Below are positions 16,110 through 24,492 of a stretch of 64,000 nt of DNA, piece by piece. The DNA lies in contig LJZT01000005.1 in assembly GCA_001314905.1 (NCBI GenBank), forward strand, positions 1-64,000, given 5' to 3'. Positions within the stretch are counted from its first letter, which is position 1; each line of letters begins with the position of its first letter. Source of the DNA: Phormidium sp. OSCR. Lineage in GTDB: Bacteria > Cyanobacteriota > Cyanobacteriia > Cyanobacteriales > Geitlerinemataceae. The notes under the pieces are model-generated. The model had not been told where the DNA came from. It ran no database searches and worked only from the letters and a program-made list of their open reading frames with translations. The position numbers were made by a program, and so were the translations under genes.

Positions 16110-17057
16110 TTAGGGGGAGGTGATTTCGTAGCGATCGGGGAAGGGAGTGACGTTGAGGGTTCCGGCGTCGCCGTCGAGTTCGGCGATGACACCGACGGGG
16201 AGGGCGGCGTTAACGCCGTCATGGCCGAAGGGTAAGTCGGAGACGATGGGAATGTTGAGATCTTCGAGGCGATCGCGCAACACCTCGGCTATGCTAAAAC
16301 TGGGCGTTCCTGGGGCAACCTCGCCGCGACTAAACCGCCCTAGGGCGATCCCAGCAATATGTTTGAAGCGGCCGGACATTCGCCAATGGGTGAGGAGGCG
16401 ATCGAGGCGATAGGGGAGTTCGCCGGTATCTTCAAAGGCCAGGATCGCCCCGGTTAAGTCCGGTTCGTGGGCGGTTCCAATCAGATGGGTGGCGACGGTG
16501 AGATTACCGGGAAATAAGCGTCCGACACAGCTTCCACCGCCCCAGCCTTGACCTTGGATGGGGCCGATCGCCCGCCCAGAAACCCACTTAAACAGCCGTT
16601 GTTGAGACCAATCGGGTTCGGCCGCCAAAGTGGTCAACAAGGGGGCGTGTAGCCCCGATATGCCCTCGTTGGATAAACTCCAGAGGAGGGCGGTAATATC
16701 GGAAAAGCCAATCAGCCATTTCGGGGGTAGATGGACACCCCAGTTCCAAGTTTCTAAAAGTCGGGTAGCCCCATAGCCACCGCGAAGACAGAGAATCCCC
16801 TTCACGTCGGGATCATGGAAACTGTCGTAAAGTTGTTGTCGCCGTTGGGAATCCCGGGCTGAGAGATAGCCATGTTGGTGATCCCAGCCGGGGGTGAGGA
16901 CTAGATTGTAGCCGCGATCGCGCCAAAGTTGCAGTCCCTGTTCACAAGCGGTTGTTTCTCGGAGTCCGCCACTGGGGGCGATAACATGAAGGGTATCTCC
17001 GGCTTGTAGGGATGGGGGACTTAATAAACGCAAGTGCATAGGCTTTGAGGGGGACAT
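16110..17057 (-). CDS. LD-carboxypeptidase (S66, muramoyltetrapeptide carboxypeptidase)
   Basis: Peptidase family S66 removes the terminal D-Ala from cytoplasmic muropeptides during wall recycling. From M36 of the track ORF (17057, MSPSKPMHLRLLSPPSLQAG; ATG 17039 is the alternative) the protein has 315 residues, family length. Visible features: HVIAPSG near the start, RGGYGATRLLE, the nucleophile motif IGFSDITALL, the acidic residue in LAFEDTGELPYRLDR, and the C-terminal His in SDLPFGHDG. The track's longer start overlaps the aminotransferase gene and is unlikely. It sits 16 bases after that gene on the same strand, so it is probably the last gene of the cobamide-type operon, with no obvious functional link. 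Confidence 0.9.
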   Translation of the reverse strand: MSPSKPMHLRLLSPPSLQAGDTLHVIAPSGGLRETTACEQGLQLWRDRGYNLVLTPGWDHQHGYLSARDSQRRQQLYDSFHDPDVKGILCLRGGYGATRLLETWNWGVHLPPKWLIGFSDITALLWSLSNEGISGLHAPLLTTLAAEPDWSQQRLFKWVSGRAIGPIQGQGWGGGSCVGRLFPGNLTVATHLIGTAHEPDLTGAILAFEDTGELPYRLDRLLTHWRMSGRFKHIAGIALGRFSRGEVAPGTPSFSIAEVLRDRLEDLNIPIVSDLPFGHDGVNAALPVGVIAELDGDAGTLNVTPFPDRYEITSP

Positions 17058-17073
17058 TGAGGCGATCGCATCC

Positions 17074-18132
17074 TCAAGTGTACTGGTTCTTGCCGAAAAT
17101 GACCTCCAGGGCAGACACGAGACGGCGATTTTCCGGGGGACGTTTGACGGCGACACGGACAAAGCGATCGCCCAATTCCTGGAAACTCAAGCAATCTCGG
17201 ACAAAAATCCGTTGTTCTCGCAACAACAACCGTTGTAACTGATCTCCGGGCATCTGGGTTCTCACCAACAAGAAATTGGCCGCCCCCCAGTCAGCCGACA
17301 AGCCGGGAATGGCGTTAATCGCCTCCCATAGTTTCCGTTTACTCGTCTCCAACCAGTCATAGGTTCGCGCCTGAAACGCTGTATCCTGTAATACTGCGAC
17401 CCCCGCCGCAGCGGCTAAACTATTGACTGACCAAGGATCACGCCAATCCTGCCAACGTTGCAATCGGTCTGGGTGAGAAATGGCGTAGCCTAACCGTAGG
17501 CCCGGAAGCGTGTAAAACTTGGTCAGCGATCGCAAGATAATCAAATTGGGAAACTCCTCAACCCAATCAATCAGGCTTTCCTGGGATTCTGGGCGGAGAA
17601 AATCCATAAACGCCTCATCGGCCACCACTAACTTAGCTGTTTCCAAGATGGCCCGAAAACGCCAACGGGGCCAAAGTTGTCCCGTGGGATTATGGGGATT
17701 GTTAAACAATAACCCCTCTCCCGAACCGATCTGCCAAAGGGGTTGATTCCAAGCAGATACCGGACGAATCGCCGCCCCAAACGTCCGTAAGGCCCGGCCA
17801 TAATCGGAAAAGGCTGGTAGGGGCAACAAGACGCGATCGCACCCAGACAGTTCTAACCCCGCCCAGGTTAGCAGTTCAGCGGCCCCATTTCCCGGTAACA
17901 CCCAAGCTGGGTCGATATGGTGGACGTGGGCGATCGCCTCCCGCAACGGGCGATACTGAGGATCGGGATAGTTACGCAGATGCTTCAAGGCCCCATCAAT
18001 GGCCACCAACGCTGAAGCCGGAGGCCCCAGGGGGTTGATATTGGCTGAAAAATCGAGAATTTCTTCAGGTTGACATCCGGCTAGAGATGCCGCCCAAGCT
18101 AAATTTCCACCATGAATTGGAGGGTGAGTCAT
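17074..18132 (-). CDS. Aminotransferase-fold L-threonine-O-3-phosphate decarboxylase (CobD/CobC type)
   Basis: A PLP enzyme of the aminotransferase I/II fold, 352 residues from MTHPPIHGGNLAWAA (18132; the track adds five). HGGNL…ILDFSANINPLGPP at the N-terminus is typical of CobD/CobC and separates it from HisC. LLFNNPHNPTGQLW and the PLP lysine in RSLTKFYTLPGLRLGY are present. The enzyme makes (R)-1-amino-2-propanol phosphate, the arm linking the corrin ring to the nucleotide loop of cobamides. The next gene upstream, cbiB, attaches that arm, which strongly supports the call over histidinol-phosphate transaminase. Confidence 0.88.
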   Translation of the reverse strand: MTHPPIHGGNLAWAASLAGCQPEEILDFSANINPLGPPASALVAIDGALKHLRNYPDPQYRPLREAIAHVHHIDPAWVLPGNGAAELLTWAGLELSGCDRVLLPLPAFSDYGRALRTFGAAIRPVSAWNQPLWQIGSGEGLLFNNPHNPTGQLWPRWRFRAILETAKLVVADEAFMDFLRPESQESLIDWVEEFPNLIILRSLTKFYTLPGLRLGYAISHPDRLQRWQDWRDPWSVNSLAAAAGVAVLQDTAFQARTYDWLETSKRKLWEAINAIPGLSADWGAANFLLVRTQMPGDQLQRLLLREQRIFVRDCLSFQELGDRFVRVAVKRPPENRRLVSALEVIFGKNQYT

Positions 18133-18155
18133 GAAAGGATGATGCAAGAGCAGTA

Positions 18156-19193
18156 TTAATGGGCTGAATTGAAGGACAACAGTGAAGACCCCAACTCATG
18201 GCTGTAGCGTACCCAGATCAACAATACTCCTATGACGGCCCCCCCGACCAGTAGACGACGGCTGAGGGTCAAGGCCTCGCGGACAACAACTGGGGTAATG
18301 GGCCGCCGAGATACTCCCAAGCGGGGTTTCTCAATCACCACCCCTTGATAAGTGTTGACACCTCCTAACTCAACCCCCAAGGCGATCGCATACGCCGATT
18401 CACTCCAACCAGAATTGGGACTAGGATCGAGGCGGGCCTGCTGGCCACAGTCTCTCCAGAAACGGCGGGGATGCCCCGAACCGAGGGCTAAACTAGCCAC
18501 CGTGAGACGACAGGGAAGCCAGGTTAAGACATCGTCCATGCGTGCACTACAACAGCCCAGGTCAGTATAGGGCGGGCGTTTATACCCCACCATGGAATCC
18601 AGGGTGCTAACGGACTTGTAGGCCAAAGCCACCACAGCCGCGCCCCCTGGAGAGATAATTGACCCAACAATTGCGTAGAATAACGGAGCCGTGACCCCAT
18701 CGACCGTATTTTCGGCTACCGTCTCTAAAACGGCCCGTAAAACTTCTTCTTCTGAGAGGGTATCGGTATCCCGGCCAACATAGTTTTTGAGTCGTTGGCG
18801 GGCCTGCTGGATATCCCCAGCGAGTAGGGGAGTTAAGACATCTTCGGCGGCTTGGCGTAAACTGCGGGCCGCGAGACAGGAGGCGAGGATAATCATAGCC
18901 ACCGCGACTCCCAGCAGGGGATGAATCCAGCTTCCTAGGGCAATCATGGCCCAGGCCATGGCCCCACTTGCAGCTATCATCAACAGCGTCAACCCGACTC
19001 CTAACCAACGTAAGCCTCGCGGTGAGTTGGTGAGGTTCAGGGCCATCTGAGTATAGGCGGAAATGAACCAACCCATGACTTGAACGGGATGCAGCCAATG
19101 CCAGGGATCGCCGATGAGTCTGTCTAATAGTAAGCCTCCGATGAGGATCGTGATGGCCAAATCCCCCTGGGATATGGAATCTCCGAGGTTCAT
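18156..19193 (-). CDS. cbiB: Adenosylcobinamide-phosphate synthase CbiB
   Basis: CbiB amidates the corrin propionate with aminopropanol (phosphate) to give cobinamide (phosphate) in the membrane. The 345-residue protein has the signatures LLLDRLIGDPWHWLHPVQVMG, VAENTVDGVTAPLFYAIVG, YKSVSTLDSMVGYKRPPY and NSGWSESAYAIALGVELGG, and four to five membrane helices. I start it at ATG 19193: this ATG overlaps the TGA of the HAD gene as ATGA, a classic coupling signal. The track start at 19223 lies inside that gene. (In other nomenclature this enzyme is called CobD.). Confidence 0.95.
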   Translation of the reverse strand: MNLGDSISQGDLAITILIGGLLLDRLIGDPWHWLHPVQVMGWFISAYTQMALNLTNSPRGLRWLGVGLTLLMIAASGAMAWAMIALGSWIHPLLGVAVAMIILASCLAARSLRQAAEDVLTPLLAGDIQQARQRLKNYVGRDTDTLSEEEVLRAVLETVAENTVDGVTAPLFYAIVGSIISPGGAAVVALAYKSVSTLDSMVGYKRPPYTDLGCCSARMDDVLTWLPCRLTVASLALGSGHPRRFWRDCGQQARLDPSPNSGWSESAYAIALGVELGGVNTYQGVVIEKPRLGVSRRPITPVVVREALTLSRRLLVGGAVIGVLLIWVRYSHELGSSLLSFNSAH

Positions 19194-19927
19194 GACTTGA
19201 CTTTTGCCTCTAACCATTGCCACAGTCTCTCACTGCAGAAGTCGGCAATGGCAAACTCGGCCCCCGCGTCTTGTAATACTTCTGGAGAGTGAGTGGTGGA
19301 CATACCAATGGTGACGACACCGGCCCCAACTGCACTGCGAATCCCGAGGGGGGTATCTTCAAAGGCGATCGCCCCCTCAGCCGCAATCGATAAGCGTTCT
19401 AAGGCGGTTTGGTAGGGGAGTGGATGGGGTTTTCCCTGGGGCAATTCGTCGCTGATGACGACGGTGTCAAAGCAATGGTTTAAGTCGAGGGCGGTTAACA
19501 TCATCTCGGCGTTGTCCCGAGGGGCGTTGGTGACGACGGCGGTGGCGAGATGGTGGTGCGATCGCCAACTCAGAAGCTCGTTTAAGCCCTCTAATCGCTT
19601 CATTTGACCCCCTCGTTCACGAAATAGGGCTTCTTTGCGGTTCGCGAGGTTCATGCCGGCTTCCTGGGACAAATGACCTAAAACGTCACGGACGATCGCC
19701 TCGTTGCGATGTCCCACCATATACTCGTTATAGAAGGGGCGATCGATGGGTTTTCCTTGTTCCCTGAGAAGTTCTTGCCAAATGGCAAAATGCAAAATAT
19801 CAGTATTAACAAGGGTTCCATCGAGATCGAACAGAATCGCGTTTAGCACAAATGTTAGAGTTCCCTCGTTGGTGAAAATGGTCGCTGTACCATTGTTGCA
19901 GACTGCAACGGAACCGTCAGCGTCCAT
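19190..19927 (-). CDS. HAD-superfamily hydrolase (subfamily IA)
   Basis: A 245-residue HAD hydrolase of the beta-phosphoglucomutase-like branch. Motif I is AILFDLDGTLVNTD, motif II VVTNAPRDN, the lysine region DELPQGKPHPLPY, and motif IV FEDTPLGIRSAVGAG; a helical cap lies between I and II. The start at 19927 has GAGG upstream; a GTG at 19849 (VLNAILFDLDG) would remove an atypical 26-residue lead and is a fair alternative. Coupled to cbiB by an ATGA overlap, it may be a phosphatase or phosphomutase tied to cobamide assembly, but substrate cannot be read from sequence. Confidence 0.88.
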   Translation of the reverse strand: MDADGSVAVCNNGTATIFTNEGTLTFVLNAILFDLDGTLVNTDILHFAIWQELLREQGKPIDRPFYNEYMVGHRNEAIVRDVLGHLSQEAGMNLANRKEALFRERGGQMKRLEGLNELLSWRSHHHLATAVVTNAPRDNAEMMLTALDLNHCFDTVVISDELPQGKPHPLPYQTALERLSIAAEGAIAFEDTPLGIRSAVGAGVVTIGMSTTHSPEVLQDAGAEFAIADFCSERLWQWLEAKVKS

Positions 19928-19960
19928 TGCAGTCCTCTACCGATTCACAGATAACCATTC

Positions 19961-20986
19961 ATGACTTCCTCAATTCCCAGTTTTGGCGATCGCGCCCACA
20001 GTGCCATCGAAACTCATGTTAAGCATATCCTCAAGCATGAAGAGGAGGTGTTGGGCGATCGCGATCCTGAAGCCCTCCATCAGATGCGGGTGGGGATGCG
20101 ACGTTTACGCAGTGACACAGTCGGGTTCGCCGCAGCGGTGATTCTCCCGAAACCGGCCCAAAATTCCAAAATCGGCAAGATGGCCCGAACCCTCGGGGTA
20201 TTGCGGGATATTGATGTGATGCAGGCCTTGCTAGACGAGGATCTCTTGCCCAATTGTCCCCAAAAGGAACGCGATCGCCTACAACCGGCCCTGAAAACCC
20301 TCGCCAAACGTCGCAAAACGGCCCGCAAGGATGCTGAAGCGTTACTCCTGGGTAAGTCGTACAACAAGTTCAAAGGGGCGATTCAGGAATGGTTACAACA
20401 TCCTCAATACAGCCCCTACGCCACCCTACCCATTGCAACGGTTTTGGCGGATGTCTTACTCCCGAGTGTGAGTCGTCTCCTCCTAGAACCTGGGTGGTGG
20501 GTGGGTTTGTCTGCTGAGACATCTGCTGAGACATCTCCTGAAGCATCTCCTGAAGCATCTTCTGAGACATCTTCTGAGACATCTCCTGAGACATCTCCCC
20601 AAATTAGCCGTGAGGAAGTGGAGGACATACTGCTACAACAGGGCAAGGATCTCCATGAATTGCGTAAACAAACCAAGCGTGTTCGCTATCTCATGACGAT
20701 CTTCGCGGATCTCTATAGCCCCACCTATCAAGCCTATCTGGCAGACATGAAGGAGTTGCAAGAAATCTTGGGACATCTGCAAGATAGCTATGTTATGGGA
20801 GAATTTCTCAGTGAGGCGTTAAACAAAGATTTTGCGAAAGTCGCCCCGGAGTTAGCCCAACAACTTCGAGAAACCCGCTATCAGAACTGGTTGCGTTGGC
20901 AAGGTCTACAACGTCGCTATCTCTCGCCGCCGATTCGCCAAGTGTTCCGTTCTGAAGTCCTCAACGGCTACCAAGCCCAGAGTTAA
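19961..20986 (+). CDS. CHAD domain protein with a tetrapeptide-repeat insertion
   Basis: CHAD domains are helical, histidine-rich folds that bind inorganic polyphosphate. In this 341-residue protein the halves are clear: HEEEVLGDRDPEALHQMRVGMRRLRSD near the start with the conserved histidines and arginines, and DLHELRKQTKRVRYLMTIF later. Between them, residues about 183-212 are a low-complexity spacer of [AE]TS[APS]E-type tetrapeptides encoded by a 12-base tandem repeat. The repeat does not interrupt a conserved motif, so the fold can stay intact. It is divergent from the HAD gene across 33 bases. The neighbouring caspase-fold gene has a similar 12-base repeat. Confidence 0.9.
   Translation: MTSSIPSFGDRAHSAIETHVKHILKHEEEVLGDRDPEALHQMRVGMRRLRSDTVGFAAAVILPKPAQNSKIGKMARTLGVLRDIDVMQALLDEDLLPNCPQKERDRLQPALKTLAKRRKTARKDAEALLLGKSYNKFKGAIQEWLQHPQYSPYATLPIATVLADVLLPSVSRLLLEPGWWVGLSAETSAETSPEASPEASSETSSETSPETSPQISREEVEDILLQQGKDLHELRKQTKRVRYLMTIFADLYSPTYQAYLADMKELQEILGHLQDSYVMGEFLSEALNKDFAKVAPELAQQLRETRYQNWLRWQGLQRRYLSPPIRQVFRSEVLNGYQAQS
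20509..20597 (+). repeat. 12-base tandem repeat inside the CHAD gene
   Basis: About seven imperfect copies of a 12-base unit such as ACATCTCCTGAG, with ACA/GCA and TCT/CCT/GCT variants, encode SAET/SPEA/SSET tetrapeptides. Being a multiple of three, copy number can change without breaking the frame. Confidence 0.85.
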
Positions 20987-21057
20987 GCTCAATTCGGCTC
21001 ATTCTCGGGGATTGGCCCGCCCCGATTCTCTCACTCACCTACCTCGCACATTCTCCT

Positions 21058-22377
21058 ATGGGCAACCTGGTTTTGCTTGCTGTCGGCCTCGACCATTATG
21101 ACTATCTTCAGCCCTTGCGGTTTGCCGTGCAAGATGCCCAGGGGTTGGCGAATCATCTGTTGCAAGCGGGTTTCTTGCGGCCCAAAGATCTGGCCCTGCT
21201 GACGGAACAATCGCCGCCAACGGAAGATGGGGTCGAGACACACCCCAAGGCGGCGACGTTAGGGCGATTGCTGAGTGAGTGGCTTCCTCGTCATGTGGGG
21301 AATGAGGATCTGCTGTGGCTATTTTTTAGTGGTTATGGTCTCAATCATCAAGGCCAGGACTATTTTCTGTTGCGAGATAGTGATCCCCAACGACTCCCGC
21401 AAACGGCGGTTGCGGCCCAAACGGTGTTTGAGCATCTCGCGGCCCTCGATAGCCAGCATATTACCCTATTTTTGGATATCCGCCGCCCCACAGCCCCCGA
21501 GTTGGGACAAGCGATTGGATCGCAGGTGGTTCGTTTGGCTGAGTCGGCGGGGATTCCGGTGTTGTTGAGTTGTCAGTTGGATCAGCGATCGCGCGAGTCT
21601 CGGGATTTACGGGGTGGCCTGTTTACGACGGCGTTGATTGGGGCGTTACGCTATCACCGCGATCGCACATTGGCGGATGTAGAGGCGGAGTTACGTCAGG
21701 TTTTGCCCCCCCTCGCCGATCAATGTCGCCAACCGCCTCAAACGCCACTCCTGATTGCCTCGACGGGCCAGCAAGGGCGATCGCTGTTTGTTAACGAGAT
21801 TCCAGAGTCCACTCCTGAAGCCACTCCTGAAGCCACTCCTGAAGCCACTCCTGACCCCACTCCTGACCCCACTCCTGACCCCACTCCTGACCCCACTCCT
21901 GACCCCAAACCCGCCTCAACCGCCGCCACGGGGAGTCTCTGGCAATTGATTGGAGTGTTGGGGGCGATCGCCTCGTTTTTAATGTTAGGGGTGTTTAGTT
22001 CCCCAGGAGACCCGGATATTGAGGAGTCCAACCCTATAGCAGAAACGCGCTCAGAGCCACCAGAATCGTCCATAGACCCCAGTGAAAGCCAAAAAATACT
22101 TGAACAAGCCCAAGCCCAGATTGACCCCGGACAAGCCTCATCGTACTGGCGGGCGATCGAACAAGTCCGACAAATTGACCCCAACCAACCCCTGTATACT
22201 GAGGCTCAAGAGGCGATCGCCCGTTGGAGTCAAGATATTCTCGATTTAGCCCAACAGCGGGCCGAAAATGGACAGATTCAATTTGCCATCGACGCAGCCC
22301 GCCTAATTCCCGAAACCAGTCCCCTCCACGACACCGCCCAACAACGAATTGCCACCTGGGAAAACCAACGCCCCTAA
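21058..22377 (+). CDS. Caspase-fold (C14/orthocaspase-like) protein lacking the catalytic dyad
   Basis: Residues 1-240 have the caspase-hemoglobinase fold order: LVLLAVGLDHYDYLQPLRFAVQDAQ, DLLWLFFSGYG, ITLFLDIRRP and LLSCQLDQRSRE…GGLFTTAL. In active members the two central motifs read FSGHG and DxCHSG. Here the histidine is Tyr (about residue 93) and the cysteine position is Ile (about 141), so it cannot be a cysteine protease by the usual mechanism. Residues 250-282 are TPEA/TPDP repeats, followed by one membrane helix (LWQLIGVLGAIASFLMLGV) and a roughly 120-residue tail of helices resembling TPR-like repeats. It is probably a scaffold or sensor anchored in a membrane. Orthocaspase homologues with Tyr in the His position are known in cyanobacteria. 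Confidence 0.82.
   Translation: MGNLVLLAVGLDHYDYLQPLRFAVQDAQGLANHLLQAGFLRPKDLALLTEQSPPTEDGVETHPKAATLGRLLSEWLPRHVGNEDLLWLFFSGYGLNHQGQDYFLLRDSDPQRLPQTAVAAQTVFEHLAALDSQHITLFLDIRRPTAPELGQAIGSQVVRLAESAGIPVLLSCQLDQRSRESRDLRGGLFTTALIGALRYHRDRTLADVEAELRQVLPPLADQCRQPPQTPLLIASTGQQGRSLFVNEIPESTPEATPEATPEATPDPTPDPTPDPTPDPTPDPKPASTAATGSLWQLIGVLGAIASFLMLGVFSSPGDPDIEESNPIAETRSEPPESSIDPSESQKILEQAQAQIDPGQASSYWRAIEQVRQIDPNQPLYTEAQEAIARWSQDILDLAQQRAENGQIQFAIDAARLIPETSPLHDTAQQRIATWENQRP
21808..21906 (+). repeat. 12-base tandem repeat (TPEA/TPDP) inside the caspase-fold gene
   Basis: Three to four copies of ACTCCTGAAGCC are followed by five of ACTCCTGACCCC. They encode (TPEA)n(TPDP)n just before the membrane helix. 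Near-perfect copies suggest recent slippage; unit length keeps the reading frame. Confidence 0.9.
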
Positions 22378-22392
22378 TCCCCACCCCTCCTC

Positions 22393-22428
22393 CACTATTA
22401 ACTATTCACTATTAACCATTCACTATTT
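22393..22428. repeat. Heptamer array forming the moeA leader
   Basis: CACTATTAACTATTCACTATT and AACCATTCACTATTT run without a break into the ATG of moeA. The units are the complement of the AATAGTG/AATAGTT heptamers seen at 6990 and 58812. No Shine-Dalgarno sequence is visible in this leader. Confidence 0.8.
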
Positions 22429-23658
22429 ATGTTATCTGTTGCCGACGCTGAACGTTTAATAGTTGACGCGGTTCATCCCCTCACCGACACCGAGGGCGTT
22501 CGCCTCCCCGACGCCACGGGGCGGATTCTGGCCACCGCCGTTCGCAGTCAATTAGACTTTCCCCATTGGGATAACTCCGCGATGGATGGCTATGCGGTTC
22601 GCTTTGACGATGTAGCCGCCGCCTCCGGGCAAAGCCCCGTTTGTTTAGACGTGATCGAAAACATCGCCGCCGGAACTCCCCCCCAGAAAACCGTAAAATC
22701 GGGGCAAACGGCCCGCATCTTCACCGGGGCGATGCTTCCGTCGGGGGCGGATACGATTGTGATGCAGGAAAATACGCGACGAGACGGCGATCGCATCGAG
22801 ATCTTACAACCTCCCAAAGCCTTGGGGGAGTTTGTCCGTCATCGCGGCCGCTTTTATCAAGCCGGAACCCCCCTTCTCAATCCAGGGATTCGCCTACAAG
22901 CGGCGGAGATTGCGGTGTTGGCGGCGGCCCAATGTAATGTGGTTAAAGTGATTCGTAAACCCCGCGTGGCGATTCTCTCGACGGGGAGTGAGTTAGTCGC
23001 CCCAGATCAACCTCTGAAACCGGGACAAATTGTTGATTCTAATCAATACGCATTAGCGGCCTTTCTGCATCAATTCGGTATTGAAGCCCTACGGTTGGGA
23101 ATTGTCGCCGATACCCCGCCAAGCCTACGTCAAACCATCAAGGAAGCCTTGCAATGGGCGGATGTGGTCATCTCGACGGGAGGGGTTTCTGTGGGCGATT
23201 ATGATTATATTGAGGGGATTTTGGAGGAATTGGGGGGGGATATTCAGGTGCGATCGGTGGCAATTAAGCCGGGAAAACCGTTGACGATGGCGAGTTTTGC
23301 TAAGTTGCGATCGCTCTATTTTGGCTTACCGGGAAATCCAGTTTCAGCCTTAGTCACGGCTTGGCGATTTGTGCAACCGGCCTTACTCAAACTCTCGGGT
23401 TTATCTCAAGGTTGGCAGCCGCAATTTGTGGAGGCGACAACGGCGTTGGACTTACCCGCCGCCCCCAGCCGAGAAACCTATATTTGGGGACAAGTTGCGA
23501 TTCGTGACGGACATTTTCATTTTAATTGTGCTGGGGGCAGTTTTAGTTCTGGGAATTTGGTTAATTTGGCCCAAACGAATGCCTGTGCGGTGATTCCGGT
23601 GGGCAGTTCTGGGATTGCGGCAGGAGAACGGCTGTCGGTGCTTCTATTACAATCTTGA
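22429..23658 (+). CDS. moeA: Molybdopterin molybdotransferase MoeA
   Basis: MoeA inserts molybdate into adenylylated molybdopterin, the last step of Moco synthesis, needed for nitrate reductase among others. The 409-residue protein has the family order: N-terminal lid with FPHWDNSAMDGYAVR, the beta domain with RIFTGAMLPSGADTIVMQE, the MoaB-like domain with ILSTGSELV and STGGVSVGDYDYI, and the C-terminal LFGLPGNPVSALV-type motif (here YFGLPGNPVSALVTAW). All catalytic acidic residues of the MoaB-like part appear present. Its 5' leader consists wholly of heptamer repeats. Confidence 0.95.
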   Translation: MLSVADAERLIVDAVHPLTDTEGVRLPDATGRILATAVRSQLDFPHWDNSAMDGYAVRFDDVAAASGQSPVCLDVIENIAAGTPPQKTVKSGQTARIFTGAMLPSGADTIVMQENTRRDGDRIEILQPPKALGEFVRHRGRFYQAGTPLLNPGIRLQAAEIAVLAAAQCNVVKVIRKPRVAILSTGSELVAPDQPLKPGQIVDSNQYALAAFLHQFGIEALRLGIVADTPPSLRQTIKEALQWADVVISTGGVSVGDYDYIEGILEELGGDIQVRSVAIKPGKPLTMASFAKLRSLYFGLPGNPVSALVTAWRFVQPALLKLSGLSQGWQPQFVEATTALDLPAAPSRETYIWGQVAIRDGHFHFNCAGGSFSSGNLVNLAQTNACAVIPVGSSGIAAGERLSVLLLQS

Positions 23659-23802
23659 GAGCCTAACTGGTTTGTTGATAGCAATTGAAAGGGCATTTGA
23701 CCTGTGAATGACGATGTTTTTTCTACAAATGGCAGTTGCCAACTCTGTTGACATAAAACAAAAATTACGGTTTACAACATATCAAAAAAGCAAGGAGATT
23801 CT

Positions 23803-24048
23803 ATGAAGAACAAGGTTGAAGATATCTACAGTGAGATTATTTCTAGTTTACCTCCAAAAGAACGGTTGCAGTTAGCAACTCTCATTCTAAATGGACTAGC
23901 GAAACAACAAATACGTCGTGAGATAAATTTTGTTGATGATGTTGATGATAGTGATGTCTGGACCCAGGAGGATCAAGACGACTTAGCTCTATTTGCATTC
24001 CAACATGGTGTTGCTTATTTTTCACAAGAGGAGGATGAAACGGAGTGA
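23803..24048 (+). CDS. Putative antitoxin of a MazF/PemK-type module
   Basis: An 81-residue acidic protein. The N-terminal helices (KVEDIYSEIISSLPPKERLQLATLILNGLA) resemble the short helical antitoxins that pair with cyanobacterial MazF-type toxins; the second half is very acidic (DDVDDSDVWTQEDQDDL), suiting a toxin-masking tail. Its TGA overlaps the GTG start of the toxin gene. The segment 23660-24050 is visibly richer in A and T than the flanking genes, which suits horizontal acquisition. There is no recognisable AbrB or ribbon-helix-helix DNA-binding motif, so autoregulation is uncertain. Confidence 0.75.
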   Translation: MKNKVEDIYSEIISSLPPKERLQLATLILNGLAKQQIRREINFVDDVDDSDVWTQEDQDDLALFAFQHGVAYFSQEEDETE

Positions 24049-24374
24049 GTGTTAATCCGGGTGATATCGTGACTGTTGATTTTCCTGGAGTTACAGGAAT
24101 TAAACGCCGTCCGGCTGTTGTTCTATCGTCGGCGACGTATCATGCCAACCGCCCGGATGTCATTATTGGACTCATCACATCCCAGAGAAAACGATTGGGA
24201 GTCACGGACTATGTCCTTCAAGACTGGCAAGCCGCAGGTTTGCGGGTTGCTTCTGCCTTTCGCAGCTTTATCGTTACCTTGCCCCCTTCCGCAAACCTAG
24301 TTCGGATTGGACATCTCTCTGAACGAGACTGGCAAGGGATTCGGGACTGTATTAACCTGGCGTTAGAGCGTTAA
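24045..24374 (+). CDS. MazF/PemK-type toxin (endoribonuclease)
   Basis: A 109-residue protein starting at GTG 24045. The SH3-like barrel features of MazF/PemK are present: VNPGDIVTVDFPGVTGIKRRPAVVLSS at the N-terminus, IIGLITSQ in the middle, and LRVASAFRSFIVTLP with the active-site Ser/Thr region. MazF toxins cut mRNA at short sequence motifs; the paired antitoxin keeps them off. The overlap with the antitoxin gene ensures coupled synthesis. Cut site cannot be predicted from this sequence. Confidence 0.88.
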   Translation: MSVNPGDIVTVDFPGVTGIKRRPAVVLSSATYHANRPDVIIGLITSQRKRLGVTDYVLQDWQAAGLRVASAFRSFIVTLPPSANLVRIGHLSERDWQGIRDCINLALER

Positions 24375-24492
24375 GGAGCGTTTGATTGAGGTTCTATAGC
24401 ACTCACCCAGTCACATAAAAATCTGTGAAATGAGTCAATTTTTTCTAGGTTTTCAGAATACATGGTGCAAGTTGTTGCCTTGGACACCAAAT

